This document shows positions 32,166-42,967 of a stretch of DNA of 64,000 nucleotides, piece by piece. Source of the stretch: Sarocladium kiliense (lineage: Eukaryota > Ascomycota > Sordariomycetes > Hypocreales > Sarocladiaceae); NCBI GenBank assembly GCA_030734395.1, contig JAUZTG010000003.1, positions 868,001-932,000 of the forward strand, written 5' to 3'. The notes below the pieces were generated by a model. The model ran no database searches, was not told where the DNA came from, and was given only the letters and a program-made list of their open reading frames with translations. Position 1 is the stretch's first letter, and every line of letters begins with the position of its first letter. A program made the translations under genes and the position numbers.

Positions 32166-32437
32166 GTGTGGGTAGGAACGGGGTACCCCAGAGTCGGATC
32201 CCGGACTTCGGTTTCGCTCACCGAAGGCCCCCTTATACGGGTCACATCGCATGCAATAGCATGGCTGTCGTTTACGCCATAGAATGCCGCGCACATCAGA
32301 CAGTAGTTGAGCAATAGTCGGGCCAAAGAGAAGGGAGATATCTTCGAAGTCCAACAGACTCCCGTCGCAGGCTCAACGAGCCAACTTATATCCCCACAAT
32401 CCATCCATTCGCACCATTGCAGCTTTCCATGTACTCG

Positions 32438-32505
32438 CCTCTCGGCCACATTCACCTCTCGGCCACATTCACCTCTCGGCCACATTCACCTCTCGGCCAC
32501 ATTCA
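32438..32505. repeat. 17-bp tandem repeat, four perfect copies
   Basis: The unit CCTCTCGGCCACATTCA is repeated four times without a mismatch. It lies in the gap between the GH13 and esterase genes. Confidence 0.95.
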
Positions 32506-33083
32506 GAAATACTGGAGTGCCAAAGACTGAAGCGAAAGACGATCAACCCTCAGTCTCGTGTCCCCATGTGTACTCATGATCCTTTTGACTTGTTCAGATG
32601 ATTCAGTCCTTTTCGCGGAGCTCTAGGGTTGCTCCTCCGCGATGGCCTCCGAACTGCAGGCCTGCCCCACACGGAGCGCGAGGCCGGGACCGGAGCCAGG
32701 GCCTCGGAAGAGCAAGGATGCCTCTTCAATGACAAGGAGCTCTCATCCCAATCCTCGATGACAGGTGATGTCAGAGTCTTGAATGTCATAAATAGCAAGT
32801 CCTGGCTTCTAGTGCTGCCGTACATTCAAGCGCAACCCCACACTCTTCTCCAATACTTTAGTGGCGGGACCAGTCTCGCGGAGAACGGTAGCCGATCTCT
32901 GGCGGGGGAGGGGTCACTCCAAGCTCTGTAGAGATGAATCATTCGCGCTCTGCAATTGAGCCTGTCTTGGCTGGATCCGCCTTGTGAGGGCATGAGGGAA
33001 TGGTCATTAGGTTCGCATGGTGACCGTTTTCCGCGAGCCTGTGCCTGACGTCTTCCCCACACTCCTCGGCTGAGAGAGCTTGG

Positions 33084-33090
33084 TATATAG
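33084..33090 (+). promoter_or_regulatory. TATA box of the esterase gene
   Basis: TATATAG lies 127-133 bp before the ATG at 33217. Confidence 0.45.
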
Positions 33091-33216
33091 ATCTCTTTCA
33101 ATCACCTTCGTACCCGTGAACTACAAGTCGACCTGCATTCTTGCGAAATACCCTGCTGTAGAGCTGTCAGTTTTCATGCAATTTGTCCCAAAAGCGTCTC
33201 ATACCAACAGCCCACC

Positions 33217-34504
33217 ATGGCCATCATCGTCAAAGAAAAAGCCGAATACACCCCCCTCGACCCAAACTTCAAACCCCTCCCCAAGAACTCCCACTGGGCC
33301 GAGCTGGACCCCATCTTCGCCAACTTCAAATCCGCCATCGACGAGAGCCTCGACAAGATCTGGGACCCGAACAGCACCATTGAGGAGTTTCGAGCAGCTT
33401 GGTCCGCGAACAGTCCTTCCCCAGCGGGATGTCCGGTTGAAGGGGAAGATGTGGTAACAGAGAAGCGAACGATCCCCATGAGGGATGGAGTGGAGAGGGA
33501 GATTTGCATTTATAGGGCGAAGGAGAAGAAGGAGGGGTCGGCCGTGGTGTTGAGGTGTCATGGAGGCGGATGGGTGATTGGAGGTCCTAACACAGAGCAT
33601 CCGGAGAGTCTGATGTTGGCCGGGAAGACGAACTCGATCGTTGTGGTGATTGATTATAGAATGTGAGTAGTGTCTTTGGGTTGGCAGAGATAGAGGGCCT
33701 TTTGAGGCTGATCTTGGCTGACTGATACGGCATAGGGCTCCTGAGTATAAGTTCCCATATGCTCTCAACGACTGCTTCGATGCACTGAAATGGGTAAGAA
33801 GCTCTTTTGTGTTTCTCGCAGATGAGAGAGTTTCAACGGAAGCTAACCTGACGCAGTGCTACGAGAACGCAGCATCACTCGGCGGCGACCCATCCAAACT
33901 CATCATCAACGGCGGCAGCGCAGGTGCCAACCTCGTAGGTCTCGTTCTTCCCACCTTATCGTCCACCTCCCATACTAACCCAAATTTACTAAGGCAACCG
34001 TCTCAGCCCTCATGGCTCGCGACGAAGGCATCCCACTCGCCGGACAAGTCCTCACCTGGCCCTCTGTCTGCCACCCCAAGTTCCAGCCGAAAGACAAGTA
34101 CGAAATGGGCAGCTACCAGCAGAACCACTTCGCCACGATCCTGACGGCTCCGAGAATGGAGTGGTTCTTGGACATGTATATGCCGGACCCGACGGATGAT
34201 TGGAGGATGTCGCCGTTGTTGGCGCCGAGCTTGAAAGGTTTACCGAAGACTTGTAAGTGGTGTTTTCTTTTGGCTGCGCCGTGGACATGCCGCTGACGGA
34301 TTGCTAGTGGTGACAATTGCCGGGTACGATATTTTGAGAGACGAGGGCATCGCTTATGTTGAAAGGATGCAGAGTGAGGGCGTGGAGGTCGAGCACAAGA
34401 TCTTCAAGGGCTTCCCGCATTGTCCGTACGGCATGGTTGACCACCCTGAGATCATTGACTACTACAACCGGATTGTGAGCTTCGTTGAGAAGATTTCTGG
34501 CTAA
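33217..34504 (+). CDS. Alpha/beta-hydrolase, HSL-type esterase/lipase
   Basis: Five exons: 33217-33662, 33736-33793, 33857-33934, 33994-34252 and 34308-34504; 345 residues. The oxyanion-hole motif HGGGW (near residue 112) and the nucleophile elbow GGSAG place it in the hormone-sensitive-lipase family. The acid residue is probably the Asp of AGYDILRDEG, and the catalytic His is in FPHCPYGM near the C-terminus. It likely hydrolyses short-chain esters or lactones in the cytosol; no signal peptide is seen. Two small exons (58 and 78 bp) are fixed by the family order APEYKFPYALND, KW-CYENA and GGSAGANL. The gene has its own promoter and no obvious cluster partner. Confidence 0.9.
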
Positions 34505-35393
34505 ATGCGTCCATAGTTCTTTAGACAGCGATGAAATCGTTCAAACTGACAGAGGGGTTCGTGCCCGCACCTCCCGCCCGCGTGTTCTAATACGCTTTAC
34601 GAAGCTTCCGATCCTAGCAGGTCCCCTGGACTTATAACAATATGCCTCAACACCTCCCGGTCAAAGAAGTGAATATGACGAAAGGTCAACGGCCACCCGA
34701 TTTCTCGCCATGTTCCGCAGACGAGTGAGGTATGCCTCAGAGGAAAAGTTGCATCTCGGCGGTGGACGCGACCCTTGTCATTAAGCTCGACTGGGCCCAA
34801 TCCTTGCGAGATGGCTCAAGTGGCGAGTGAGCAGGATTTCATAATCGTGAACACACCTCAGCCTCAGCTGTGGATCTTCCATGTGGATATTGCAGTGCTG
34901 CCGCTGGAAGTGAGATTCTGGCCCGACACGTTGAACAAGAGGGGGCTATTCTCTCGAAAAGAGTAGGCGGTGTGTCGAAATAGACTGTATTGTCAGGGTT
35001 TGGCTCCCGCAACTTTCACTCTGGTGGCTCGTCTGCGCGCGCCGGCATACCGTTAGCCTTGCGTGCTTTGCTGTAAGGAGACCTTGCACCACGACGTTAG
35101 CATGCATAAGATGCAAGATTGAACTTCCTCAAGAACGACAGGATTACCTCAGCTGTTTCGAAAAGCCTCAACACGGAAGATCGAGAGACCAACAAGCGAT
35201 GATGCCTTCTCTGCTCGGTGTTATTGGCTGGATAGCCTATGCCCAGGGATCATGGTGTTAGTGTCCGCTTTTGTATAAGGCCGACACCAAGATTCCCTCC
35301 TCCACCTTTTCTCCAACTCAAACCTTCATTCACACATCCCACCTCCAATTCACACCAAGACACCACAATTTCACACCACAATTTCACACCACC
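34505..35393. other. Intergenic, 889 bp
   Basis: The 3' flank of the esterase and promoter plus 5' leader of the methyltransferase. The leader ends in a 13-bp tandem repeat. No other gene is seen. Confidence 0.5.
35361..35386 (+). repeat. 13-bp tandem duplication in 5' leader
   Basis: CACCACAATTTCA occurs twice in direct succession, ending 7 bp before the ATG at 35394; the sequence then continues CACCACC. Confidence 0.85.
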
Positions 35394-36373
35394 ATGTCCG
35401 TCTTTCAAACCCTCAATGAGGCATTTTGGATGCTCCTCGACCCCTGGCTCTTTATGGGCCTCTCCGCGCAGCATATCCCCTCCACAATCGCCATTCTCAT
35501 CCAGCACCAAGCCTTCTCCACTCTGCTCTCCCCATCCGGCTTCTCCGAGGCGCTGTTTGGCAACTTCTGGGCGACGTTCGGACCGCAGGTGAAGCAGAAT
35601 GCGGAGGTTAGAGTTATTCCGCTTCTTGAGGGGAGGGTGAGCCAGGGGAAAGTGCATGAAGAGCAAGTGGGGTTGCCGGTGGGAGGGGTGATCGTTGAGG
35701 TTGGGGCGGGGAGTGGCTTGTGGGCGGACGTGTTCAAGAAGATCGGAGGAGTTAACGGAGACAAGAGTGGCGGGGAGGGCATGCAGACGAGGAGGAGGAC
35801 CAAGGCTTCTGCGGATCAGGGAAGCATCTCAAAGATCTACGGCATTGAGCCGAACCCCCAGTCCTACACTGCTCTCCGCCAGCGCGTCAAGGACATTGGT
35901 CTCGAAGATGTGTATGAGGTTGTTCCTGTTGGCATTGAGGACGTCACGGATCCCACCGCCTGGGATGGGAAGATCGAGCCTGGGAGTGTGGATTGCATCG
36001 TTGGCGTTCTGTGCCTTTGCAGCATCCCCGATCAGGAGAAGAACATTCACTACCTGTACAATCTGCTGAAGCCAGGTGGTCGGTGGTATGTTTACGAGCA
36101 CGTGAAAGCGACCCGTGGTGGCCTATTCATGCGGTTGTACCAACGTAAGTATCCTTCACTCATGATGTTGGTGTGGAGAGGCTAACACAAGCCATCGCAG
36201 GCTTTGTCAACATCTTCTGGTCCTTCTTCCTCGGCTCATGTCGCATATGCCGCCCGACCGGCGAGATCTTGAAGAACACTGGCGCTTGGTCGAAGATTGA
36301 TCTCGCCCAGCCTGTCGACCAAGCCTCACCGTTTCAGGTCTTGCCGCATGTTATTGGTGTTCTCACCAAGTGA
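35394..36373 (+). CDS. Class I SAM-dependent methyltransferase, METTL7-like
   Basis: Exons 35394-36144 and 36201-36373 (56-bp intron, GTAAGT donor, TCGCAG acceptor); 307 residues. The SAM-binding motif I is VIVEVGAGSGLW near residue 102. YGIEPNP follows as motif II, DCIVGVLCLCSI as motif IV and LKPGGRWYVYEHV as motif V. The order and the hydrophobic N-terminal region (about residues 10-50) resemble METTL7/thiol methyltransferase-like fungal proteins, which are membrane-associated. An insertion rich in Gly and charged residues (TRRRTKASAD) separates motifs I and II. The substrate is unknown. Its 3' end is only 96 bp from the convergent helicase gene. Confidence 0.85.
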
Positions 36374-36469
36374 TTCGTCAATCTGTGACCTGATACGGCA
36401 AATTGGCATTGCTCTTGGAGGAGTCTTTTGTAGAAATGGTAGAATTGGGGTATCTCAAGGTATCTTGCA

Positions 36470-39400
36470 TCATAACTCGTCATCCTCATCGTCATCGGAG
36501 AGGAAGATTGATGTCCTCTTCGAGTCGCCACCTTCCATCTTGGCCAGCTTCGTCTCGACCTTTGGCTTCACCTCTGACTCAAGCTTTAACGCACCTTTGC
36601 TTTCCTCGAGGCCGCTGCCGCCTTCGCTTTTTACCTCCACTTTTATCTCCTCCTTTGGTTCCAGTTTCGGTTCAAGCTTGACATCTTCCTTCTCTTCTAA
36701 TTGCTCTTCCTTCTTTACAGCGTCTTCTTTAACGTCCTGGAGGTCGTCATTGTCGTCCTCATCGTTCGTCTTTATCATGTCGTTCCCTTCTCCTGATGTT
36801 GTCGCCTCAGCCAGCATCGCGGTCCTCCTCTTGTAGAACGCGTCCAGACAATTCCTTCTCTTCTCCTGTGTCCACCCCTCCACAACGAGAGCAAATTCCG
36901 TTGCGCTTGCAAACCCAAATTCCTTGGCCATCTCACAAAACTGGCGAAGCTGAACATCTTCCGGAGGATTGTACTCGAGCCCTTCCTCGTCGACGTCTTG
37001 ACTGCCTGCGAACAGAACATTCTGGCCGGCAACATTGTGTCCCCCAACATCTGACAGCCTGGCTGCTTTGCGCGAAAGTTGCTCTTCAACCTTGGAGGAC
37101 CCCACGACTTCCGAATTGTCGTGCGTATACTCCACGCCAGCTGCACTAAGAATGGCTTGGATGACATCTCCTCCGGCCTTTTCCGCGTTCTTCAATGCCT
37201 CCGTAGGATCTTCTGATGTGACCAGGGCGGCCAGCTGACTCATGCCCATATCTCCATCGTCGTCATCTTTCGGCTCGTCCTTCACCACACCCAAGCTGTC
37301 ACCATCGCGAGCTGCCTCCTCCATGTTGACATCCACGAGGCTGACCCCGGCTTTTGCCTCCGCAATGTTCGTTTTGTTCACTATATCACGGAGCAGGCCG
37401 CTTTCACTGTGATAGGTGAAGATGTTCTGTAGCCCGAAGATTTCTCCCTTCCTCTCCGCGTCTTGTTGAACTCCCTTGAAGTAGCGTCTCTCGGATGAAG
37501 CCATATAGCCGATGTTGGCTTGCTGTTGCTTATAGATTTGGCGCGCGTACACAATCTCTTCAACTGTGCCAACGGAGATGAGCCGAAATACCTCCACATC
37601 GCGAGTCTGCCCGATACGATATGCCCGGTCTTGAGCCTGCAGGTCGTATGATGGATTCCAGTGAGGATCCATGATCACGACCTTGTTGGCTGCGGTGATG
37701 TTCAGTCCCACACCACCAGCCTTGGTCGAAATGAGAAAGACAAACTGAGTTGGGTCAGTGTTGAATGTGTCAACAACCTCTTGTCGTTGTTCATAGCCCA
37801 GCGATCCGTCCAGATAGCTGACGCTATAGTGCGTCATCGAGAACAGGTGCTGCAGAATTCTAAGCAGCCGCACGCTGTGTGAAAAGACAAGGACCTTGTC
37901 ACCGCTCTTCTCCCAATACGCAAGGAGTCGCTTAAGCACTTTCCATTTACCGCAGTACTCTGGATGAACCAGATATCTGATCTGATCACGATGATCGTAG
38001 AGCTCCTTCCAAGTGGCAGGCAAGCAAGTCTTAAGTCTGCGCAACTCTTGCTCATGCTTCTCCTCGTGATCGGTTGTGTTTGGCGTCAAAAGGCTGAGAT
38101 GGTTTGACAGCTTCTGTAAGGTCACCATGCCAGGGAACACGACATTCTGCCACCGAGTACCAGACGGCACGTGCTTCACACAGCACCACCCTTGCTTGTT
38201 GCCATGCTCGCAGGTGACGCTGGCGTCCCGAACCACTTTAATGTCCTCGCTGTCCAAAAGATTCTGATAAGCTTCCAGCTGAAGGTCTGTCAAGGGGCAG
38301 AAGGCTACCCGATCTGTTTTCTTGGGAAGCTGTTCTGCGATGAGCGTCTTCATCCTGCGAAGGAAGTACTTTGGCAGCAAATTTTGCACAAGTTTCTTCG
38401 CGACCTGGCGAGCCAATCCGAGTTGCGCTTCCGTAGCGTCGTGAGATTGACCAACCGTCAACGGCTTGGTGATTGCGTGCGACCATTCGGGCAGTGTGCC
38501 AAAATGACCAGGATTGGCCCAGTCAAGTATAGTCCAAAGTTCTTCGTACTTATTCTGTATAGCTGTCCCAGTCAGGCCGATACGACAAAGGGCGTTGACT
38601 TCCCTCATGGCCTTTGTCGACTCGGCGGAACGATCCTTGAGACGATGACACTCATCGGCAACGACTGCGTCCCATTGCACCATGTTGATGGCGCTTCTGC
38701 AGTTCTTGTAGGTCTCATATGTTGTGATCATGATCTCGAGCAGCCCAGCACGTGCCGTCGTCAGGACGTCATCCTTCCTAGACCCATGGAAGACGTCGAC
38801 ATGCCACCATCCCCAGCGATCCAACTCATTCTTCCAGTTCATGATAAGCGACCCTGGACAGACAATGAGAATGGTAGGATACCACCTATCGTGGTGATAT
38901 CTTATCTCCCTCATTCGTTTTTGATCGCGCTCATCGCCTGTCTTCCCGAAAGCAGCTGTCAGAAACGCTGCGACTTGGACGGTCTTGCCCAATCCCATGT
39001 CGTCTCCGAGGATGCCACCTTCTTGGTAGACGAACTTCTGATGCAGAAACTTCACACCCTCAATCTGGTAGTCTCTCAAGTATCGTGCGATGGAAGCCGG
39101 AATAAGGCCGGCTGATTGAGGAAGCTCAATGTCTCGGTAAGGACGTGACGGCTTTACGCCACTGCTCTCGCCAAATTTCGGGCGCTCGTCAAGGTGATCG
39201 AGTCTTACATTGTGCAGGGCGGCGATCCCCGAGTAATCCGGCGGTATCATGAGCGCATTTTCATGATGTTTCTTCCTCTCCTCATCGAAAGCACGTCGTC
39301 GCTCTTGCAAATAGCCAGGAAGATCCTGGAGCAGATCTTCTTTCTCGTCAGGTTGCTCGTCCCCACGCGCCTCTGACTTCCGCTTCTTCCCTACGGATTT

Positions 39401-39604
39401 ACGCTTCGCACGCCGCTTTTTGGGCCTTTTGATGGGTCCATCAGAGTCATCTGTAAGGTGGACTTTCTCGAAGACCTCATCCTCAACCTTTCGCTTCTTC
39501 GCGTGGGTTGGATGTAGCTGAGGCTTCTGGTCGCCGCTGGAATTGCCCTCATCAGTATCGGAGATCGTGACGAAGTCGGCTTTCTTTCTTTTGTCCCGAT
39601 CCAT
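36470..39604 (-). CDS. SNF2-family DNA-dependent ATPase, ERCC6L2/Rad26-like
   Basis: Single exon, 1044 residues. A basic, Lys-rich N-terminus (about residues 1-90) carries nuclear signals such as KRPKKRRAKRK. The helicase core begins near residue 170: LRDYQIEGVKFLH, Walker A GDDMGLGKT (200-208), a DECH box (ADECHRLKD), LTGTAIQN, and in the second lobe STKAGGVGLN and QDRAYRIGQ. After the core, YMASSERRYFKGVQ resembles the post-helicase element of ERCC6L2-type proteins. The C-terminal 300 residues are acidic and low in complexity. It probably remodels DNA-protein contacts in transcription-linked or end-joining repair. Assignment to ERCC6L2 rather than Rad26 rests on that post-core element and is not certain. 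Confidence 0.9.
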   Translation of the reverse strand: MDRDKRKKADFVTISDTDEGNSSGDQKPQLHPTHAKKRKVEDEVFEKVHLTDDSDGPIKRPKKRRAKRKSVGKKRKSEARGDEQPDEKEDLLQDLPGYLQERRRAFDEERKKHHENALMIPPDYSGIAALHNVRLDHLDERPKFGESSGVKPSRPYRDIELPQSAGLIPASIARYLRDYQIEGVKFLHQKFVYQEGGILGDDMGLGKTVQVAAFLTAAFGKTGDERDQKRMREIRYHHDRWYPTILIVCPGSLIMNWKNELDRWGWWHVDVFHGSRKDDVLTTARAGLLEIMITTYETYKNCRSAINMVQWDAVVADECHRLKDRSAESTKAMREVNALCRIGLTGTAIQNKYEELWTILDWANPGHFGTLPEWSHAITKPLTVGQSHDATEAQLGLARQVAKKLVQNLLPKYFLRRMKTLIAEQLPKKTDRVAFCPLTDLQLEAYQNLLDSEDIKVVRDASVTCEHGNKQGWCCVKHVPSGTRWQNVVFPGMVTLQKLSNHLSLLTPNTTDHEEKHEQELRRLKTCLPATWKELYDHRDQIRYLVHPEYCGKWKVLKRLLAYWEKSGDKVLVFSHSVRLLRILQHLFSMTHYSVSYLDGSLGYEQRQEVVDTFNTDPTQFVFLISTKAGGVGLNITAANKVVIMDPHWNPSYDLQAQDRAYRIGQTRDVEVFRLISVGTVEEIVYARQIYKQQQANIGYMASSERRYFKGVQQDAERKGEIFGLQNIFTYHSESGLLRDIVNKTNIAEAKAGVSLVDVNMEEAARDGDSLGVVKDEPKDDDDGDMGMSQLAALVTSEDPTEALKNAEKAGGDVIQAILSAAGVEYTHDNSEVVGSSKVEEQLSRKAARLSDVGGHNVAGQNVLFAGSQDVDEEGLEYNPPEDVQLRQFCEMAKEFGFASATEFALVVEGWTQEKRRNCLDAFYKRRTAMLAEATTSGEGNDMIKTNDEDDNDDLQDVKEDAVKKEEQLEEKEDVKLEPKLEPKEEIKVEVKSEGGSGLEESKGALKLESEVKPKVETKLAKMEGGDSKRTSIFLSDDDEDDEL

Positions 39605-39881
39605 TATGAATTCTCGCCATGGCGACCCATCCTGGGCGCGTTTTTGATGTGGGTGAGATGGGCTTTAGTAGGACGCGACTCACGACGCATTGGGTGACGT
39701 GAACTTGGAGCGAGAACACGTGACTTGCACTTTAATTGCCCAAGTTCGCCTCCGCCGCTACCTCGGGGATAAGACCATTGATCAACATTCTACTCTCAGA
39801 TTATGGACATTCTTAACGCCTATTTATGGCTGCTTGAGATGTGTTGATGAATTTGTTGACCGCAAATTCCACGTTTACCAC
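39605..39881. promoter_or_regulatory. Helicase promoter / transporter 3' flank
   Basis: A 277-bp gap between two minus-strand genes; it contains the helicase promoter. No TATA box is evident. Confidence 0.4.
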
Positions 39882-41856
39882 CTACAGCCTGAACCGGAAA
39901 CCATGCTCAGCAGCTTCTCCAGGGGTAGCGTTTGCAACACCGGGAATGCTCTCTCCCCTATCTAGCTTCTTGTTCAACCTCGCGAGCGTGATCCTCAGAA
40001 CCAGGGCTGCTCCGATAGCCACGGCAGCCAGCAGGCAGTTGTGGATGAAGGCAGCCTCATATCGAGGTGCTGCCGAGCCGGGGTATAGATAAGCGGAGTA
40101 AATCGAGGTTGCATTCGAGATGGCATTGATGAAGGCGAGAGCGGCAGCTCGCTTCGCAGGCGGACGTGGCAGAGTATTGCTGATCCATGCAAGTGCAGTG
40201 GTATATCCGCTGTACAGGCCGGAAATCTATGTGGCTTGTTAGTCACGGTCTTTATGGCAAATGAAGGTCTCACATACCATGAGCATGATGGACACGTAGC
40301 GCGCTACCACGTTCGTGGTTGCTGCACAGATGATAAAGCAGATCACGGCCAGCCACAGGGGAAGCGTGACGTGCCAGAAGCGCTCGCCGGTGCGATCGGC
40401 GTGCCACGCGTTCAGAAGTGTGGTGATGATTCCCAGAATGTATGGCGGGCAGGTCAAAAGCAGAGTTTCAACATCGCTGCGATTTAGGGTCTTCACGACA
40501 GTTGGGAAGAAGTTCGTGACCGAAGCCGCAGAGACGTTGCCGAAGAGCATGACAAGCTTCCACCGTCAGCATTGAGTCGTTCCACTCTCAGAGGGGCGCA
40601 ACTTACCAGGATCCAAGTCTTAACATCTGCAAGTGCCAGCTTGAAGCCATGCCAGATACTCTGCTGGTCACTGCTGACCCAATCGTCTTGGCCGATATCT
40701 TCCTCAAGCCGCCAGATGGCCAGCGCAGCCTCCTCTTCGGTGAGCCATTTGGTCGTTCGCGGGAAGTTCGGCAGAACAAAGAACGCCGCGATAGCTACAA
40801 CGACGGTGATGGCACCTTCAATGATGAACAGCCACCTCCAAGCTAGGAGACCCAGTGTGCCATCCATGTTCTTCGTGATGCCTGCGGAAATCAGCCCGGA
40901 AAAGGCGCCGGAGATGAGGGAACCAGTGTAGAGGTAAGTGGTACGGACACCAAGTTCCTTGCGGGTGTACCAGCAGCTGAAAAGCAAAACAATTAGTGAG
41001 CTCCAGCCTCGAGAGATATCTACCAGACTTGCAATGACTTACCTCAAGAAATAAAGGCATCCGGGCTGCGAGGGAGGGTCAGAAAGAGTCGGGCAAGGCC
41101 AGAAGCTGGGGTAAACCTACGAAATAGGCGGCTTCGACGAAACCGAGGAAGAAACGCGCTGTGACCAGGCCGGCAAAGCTTTGGCAAGCGGCAGTCGCTG
41201 TAGAAATGATACCCCAAACAACCATCTGTGGATGCGTGTTAGATGTGGTCGGACCGTGTTCGTGGCTTTTCACTTACGCAGGTCGGCAAATATATCGCTG
41301 GCTTACCCAGCTTGTTCAGCATCAGGTTCGATGGGACCTGCATTAAGATGTAGCTACAAAAGGTCAGCAGACGCCTTTCGGGAAGTCGTGTTTGGTATCG
41401 TACCCAACGAAGAGAATGCTAACGCAAGTCTGTTTGCGTGTGTAAGTATACTGAGTTCCGATGGCCAGTTATGGAAACTCACGGCGAACTGAGGTGAGGT
41501 GAGGTTCAAGTCTTTCATAAGGCCGGCAAACTTGGCTGCCGCGATGTTGTTCCTATACTCTCATCAGCGACCATGGAAGAAATTCATGAGTCGTTTAATG
41601 GCACGCACCGGTCGATGTAGTTGAGAATATACATCAGGATGATCATGGGCAGCAGCCGCAGATCGATCTTCCTCACTAACAGCTTCTCGCGGTGGGCACG
41701 TTCCTCTGGGGTCATGTTCCGAACCAGCTCTGGAGGCTGGAACGAAAGATCCTTTGTCGGCGCATCGTTCGTGCCGATTTTGTCGAGCTGGTGACCATTC
41801 TCGACATGGCCATGGCCAATCGGCTTGGTCTTGTCTTCAGTCTCTGGAGCAGACAT
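39882..41856 (-). CDS. MFS transporter, ACS family, nine exons
   Basis: Exons: 41856-41609, 41552-41483, 41429-41404, 41353-41278, 41225-41121, 41065-41043, 40976-40607, 40556-40278 and 40226-39882; 513 residues. Each junction restores a conserved ACS segment: NYIDRNNIAAAKFAG, TCVSILFVGYILMQVPSN, FFLGFVEAAYF-PGCLYFLS-CWYTRKEL, and GLYSGYTTALAWISN. Exons 3 and 6 are only 26 and 23 bp. The family imports organic anions and vitamins (Dal5, Tna1 and Seo1 are yeast members). The substrate is unknown. It is a paralogue of the transporter at 19072-20810 but far richer in introns, so the two are not recent duplicates. No enzyme partner sits beside it. Confidence 0.9.
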
Positions 41857-42967
41857 CTTGAAGTTGGTGTTCTCAGGTCGACGATGGGAAATTGAGATCG
41901 AGTCTCACTCTTGAAAAGCACGGAAGGTTTCTCGAAGGAATGTGAAGACACGAGGGAGCAGTTAAGGATCAAGGTACACATGATTTACGGCCACAGCGTG
42001 TGCGAGCCGCCCTCCCTTTAAGCTTGCTCACATTCTTCATTCCGCATCCTCCATCGGCTTAATCTCCCCTCACCTCAAGCGCACATACCACCCAAAGACC
42101 GGAGCAGTTTCCCACCTACCGTCACGACGATCAGCCACTCGCGTCTTCGAGTGGAGTTACAATACTGGATCTCTTCGTGCATCACAGAGGGGGATGCTAC
42201 CCCAGTCTTGCACAAATGCCGGCCACACTACACGCGGAGTCTCCCCTAGCGCCAGACGAGTCCCCGCGGGGGAAGATAGAAAGAAATGGGGCCGTCGTCG
42301 GGGAAGAGATCATATCAGGTAATAGCATCATGACTACGGAACCAAAGAGCGGAATCCACCGCTGCTGCGTGGATGGGAAGCAATCCTTCAGGCTGTCATA
42401 CATACTTACAGGACAGCCCCTCGCTTCCCCGGAACTCGGCGGCGGCTCTTGTGCTTGGCGCATGGGAAGTGATTTCTTGGCTGGCAATAACCCCCCAAAG
42501 ACCAGAGACGGAGAGAGAGTGGGTGTGCTTGGAAGGGTGGCGGGATTTCCATGTCCAGTCTAGCCATGGGATGTGACGTACGGGGCGGTGGAGGTCGCGA
42601 GGTGGTGCCAGGATGCGCGGTATGGTGAGAGAAGGGCCGAAGAAGACCGGGGGAATATGCACCGAAGCGGGAGAATGACTCGGCTAAGTCGCAGCGTTGG
42701 AAACATGACGGAAACAGCAGCGAAAGACTGATAACTCGTGGGGTTCAAGTTATTGATTGAGTTGGGGTCGTTGCAGCGCGGCATCGGCCGAGCGTTGCCT
42801 TGCGCTACACACTTGGCAAGGCGGCTTGGGGAAGAATGGCTGGCCAAGACGGGAGATCGTGAACTACCCGGGGTCCAATCATCGGGCTGTTGGAGATCTC
42901 GCGCGCCTCACTCGGTCAATCAGCTGTTCGTTCTTGAGGCTGTGTCAATTGCACATTGCCTACGGCG
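41857..42967. other. Intergenic, 1.11 kb, divergent promoter
   Basis: It lies between the ACS transporter and CorA starts. It is rich in pyrimidine/purine tracts (AGAGACGGAGAGAG near 42500). Frames on both strands are not conserved. Confidence 0.5.

Larger units (their letters stand above)
31765..33216. other. Intergenic, 1.45 kb
   Basis: GH13 promoter on the left and esterase promoter on the right. It holds an ATATAAG box, the second GTCGGACCGAC element and a four-copy 17-bp tandem repeat. Long minus-strand frames around 31886-32485 and 33199-33768 lack family resemblance. Confidence 0.55.

Noticed and set aside
31886..32485. Minus-strand frame of 199 codons upstream of the GH13 gene
   Set aside because: It runs through the TATA box, the CGG element and part of the minisatellite, and shows no domain.
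32438..32505. CRISPR-like repeats
   Set aside because: The units are contiguous without spacers and the genome is fungal, so this is a minisatellite.
38171..39115. Plus-strand frame of 314 codons
   Set aside because: It is fully antisense to the helicase core of the SNF2 gene; the length is a by-product of codon bias.
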